In this document: positions 6,345-6,765 of the stretch, piece after piece
Layout: every line of letters starts with the position of its first letter
How positions within the stretch are numbered: the stretch's first letter is position 1
Assembly: GCA_020696915.1 (NCBI GenBank)
Contig: JAJFMR010000199.1
Span: 1-6,765, forward strand
DNA: 6,765 bases
DNA from: Rhizobiaceae bacterium
GTDB taxonomy: Bacteria > Pseudomonadota > Alphaproteobacteria > Rhizobiales > Rhizobiaceae
Direction: 5' to 3'
Position numbers and translations under genes: made by a program
The notes under the pieces: generated by a model
The model's input: only the letters and a program-made list of their open reading frames with translations
Told to the model about the DNA's origin: nothing
Database searches by the model: none

Positions 6345-6707
6345 GTGACGCAAATGACAATCATCGTGGAATTCGAGACGCATGACGGGCGCGAGGAGCA
6401 GTTCCTCGCCCTTCTGAGGGACCATGCGCTGCGGACGCGGCACGAAGAGGCAGGGTGCCTGCGCTTCGACGTGATCAAACCGCTCGGCGAAGACCGGGCC
6501 ACTGTCCCCAACCGCATCGTGCTCAACGAGGTCTATGCCGACGAGGCCGCGGTCGCCGCCCACGAACGAAATCCGCGCCTGCCGGAATTTCGGGCCGCGA
6601 CCGCTCCCCTGCTCAAATCCCGGCGCCTGATGCTCGGGAAGGTGCTCGACGGCTTCGCCCAGGCCGGACTGACGCCCGATCAGCTCAACGCTTCGAACGA
6701 CCGGTAG
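6345..6707 (+). CDS. Antibiotic biosynthesis monooxygenase (ABM) domain protein, YgiN-like
   Basis: A 120-residue protein with one ABM (dimeric alpha/beta barrel) domain over about residues 4-100. It shows the usual pattern: a first strand (TIIVEFETHDG), a helix with HALRTRHEEAGCLRFDV (residues 27-43), and then LNEVYADEAAVAAHERNP (60-77). Members include cofactor-free quinone-forming monooxygenases, such as ActVA-Orf6 and YgiN, and many proteins of unknown function, so only the fold is claimed. No membrane segment or signal peptide is seen. The GTG at 6345 is chosen because GGAGAA lies six bases upstream; an ATG at 6354 has no good site at normal spacing and would begin directly at the first strand. 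It follows the kinase gene after a 132-base gap, so it may or may not belong to the same transcript, and a link to acyl-CoA metabolism is not shown. Confidence 0.83.
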   Translation: MTQMTIIVEFETHDGREEQFLALLRDHALRTRHEEAGCLRFDVIKPLGEDRATVPNRIVLNEVYADEAAVAAHERNPRLPEFRAATAPLLKSRRLMLGKVLDGFAQAGLTPDQLNASNDR

Positions 6708-6765
6708 ACCAGAACCATCATCGATCGCGGTCGGCGGCGGCATCCCGGGCGGCCTCGCCAAGGAA

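Noticed and set aside
6708..6765. A glycine-rich reading (IAVGGGIPGGLAKE) at the right edge, like a dinucleotide-binding loop
   Set aside because: No start codon or ribosome-binding site precedes it in that frame, only about 14 suggestive residues are visible before the window ends, and GGC-rich DNA gives such readings by chance.
1..6765. CRISPR arrays, tRNA or rRNA genes, insertion sequences
   Set aside because: No evenly spaced direct repeats, cloverleaf sequences, transposase motifs or terminal inverted repeats were seen on either strand.

Overview
The window is GC-rich bacterial DNA (roughly 65% G+C by eye), almost fully coding, with alphaproteobacterial codon habits. The two main non-coding gaps hold diverged palindromic stretches that resemble intergenic repeats I remember from Rhizobiales (Mesorhizobium/Brucella-type genomes). 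A rhizobial-type soil alphaproteobacterium is therefore the best guess. This rests on memory of sequence style and was not searched.

Layout. (1) Positions 2-2349, plus strand: the C-terminal three quarters of a HAE1-type RND multidrug efflux pump. Its start lies outside the window. Near position 1020 the reading frame changes and about 20 residues of the periplasmic domain are missing, so the gene is broken here or misassembled. (2) Positions 2350-2463: a convergent gap with a hairpin and a degenerate inverted repeat. (3) Positions 2464-3702, minus strand: an acyl-CoA dehydrogenase of the ACAD10/ACAD11 subgroup. (4) Positions 3703-3865: a divergent promoter region. (5) Positions 3866-6212, plus strand: three tightly packed genes, namely a classical short-chain dehydrogenase (SDR), a MaoC-type enoyl-CoA hydratase and an APH/ACAD11-type small-molecule kinase. 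(6) Positions 6213-6344: a second gap with a degenerate palindromic element. (7) Positions 6345-6707: a small antibiotic-biosynthesis-monooxygenase (ABM) fold protein, followed by 58 unassigned bases.

How the genes may work together. The kinase and the dehydrogenase are the two halves that are fused in vertebrate ACAD11, and they also match LvaA and LvaC of the levulinate (lva) pathway of Pseudomonas putida. There a 4-hydroxyacyl-CoA is phosphorylated and the phosphate is then removed by the ACAD-like enzyme, giving a 2-enoyl-CoA. The SDR and hydratase fit the flanking steps: 4-oxo reduction or 3-hydroxy oxidation, and enoyl-CoA hydration. I infer that positions 2464-6212 encode a compact acyl-CoA catabolic module for 4-hydroxy (or 4-oxo) acids. 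The substrate cannot be read from the sequence, and no acyl-CoA ligase, transporter or regulator is present in the window.
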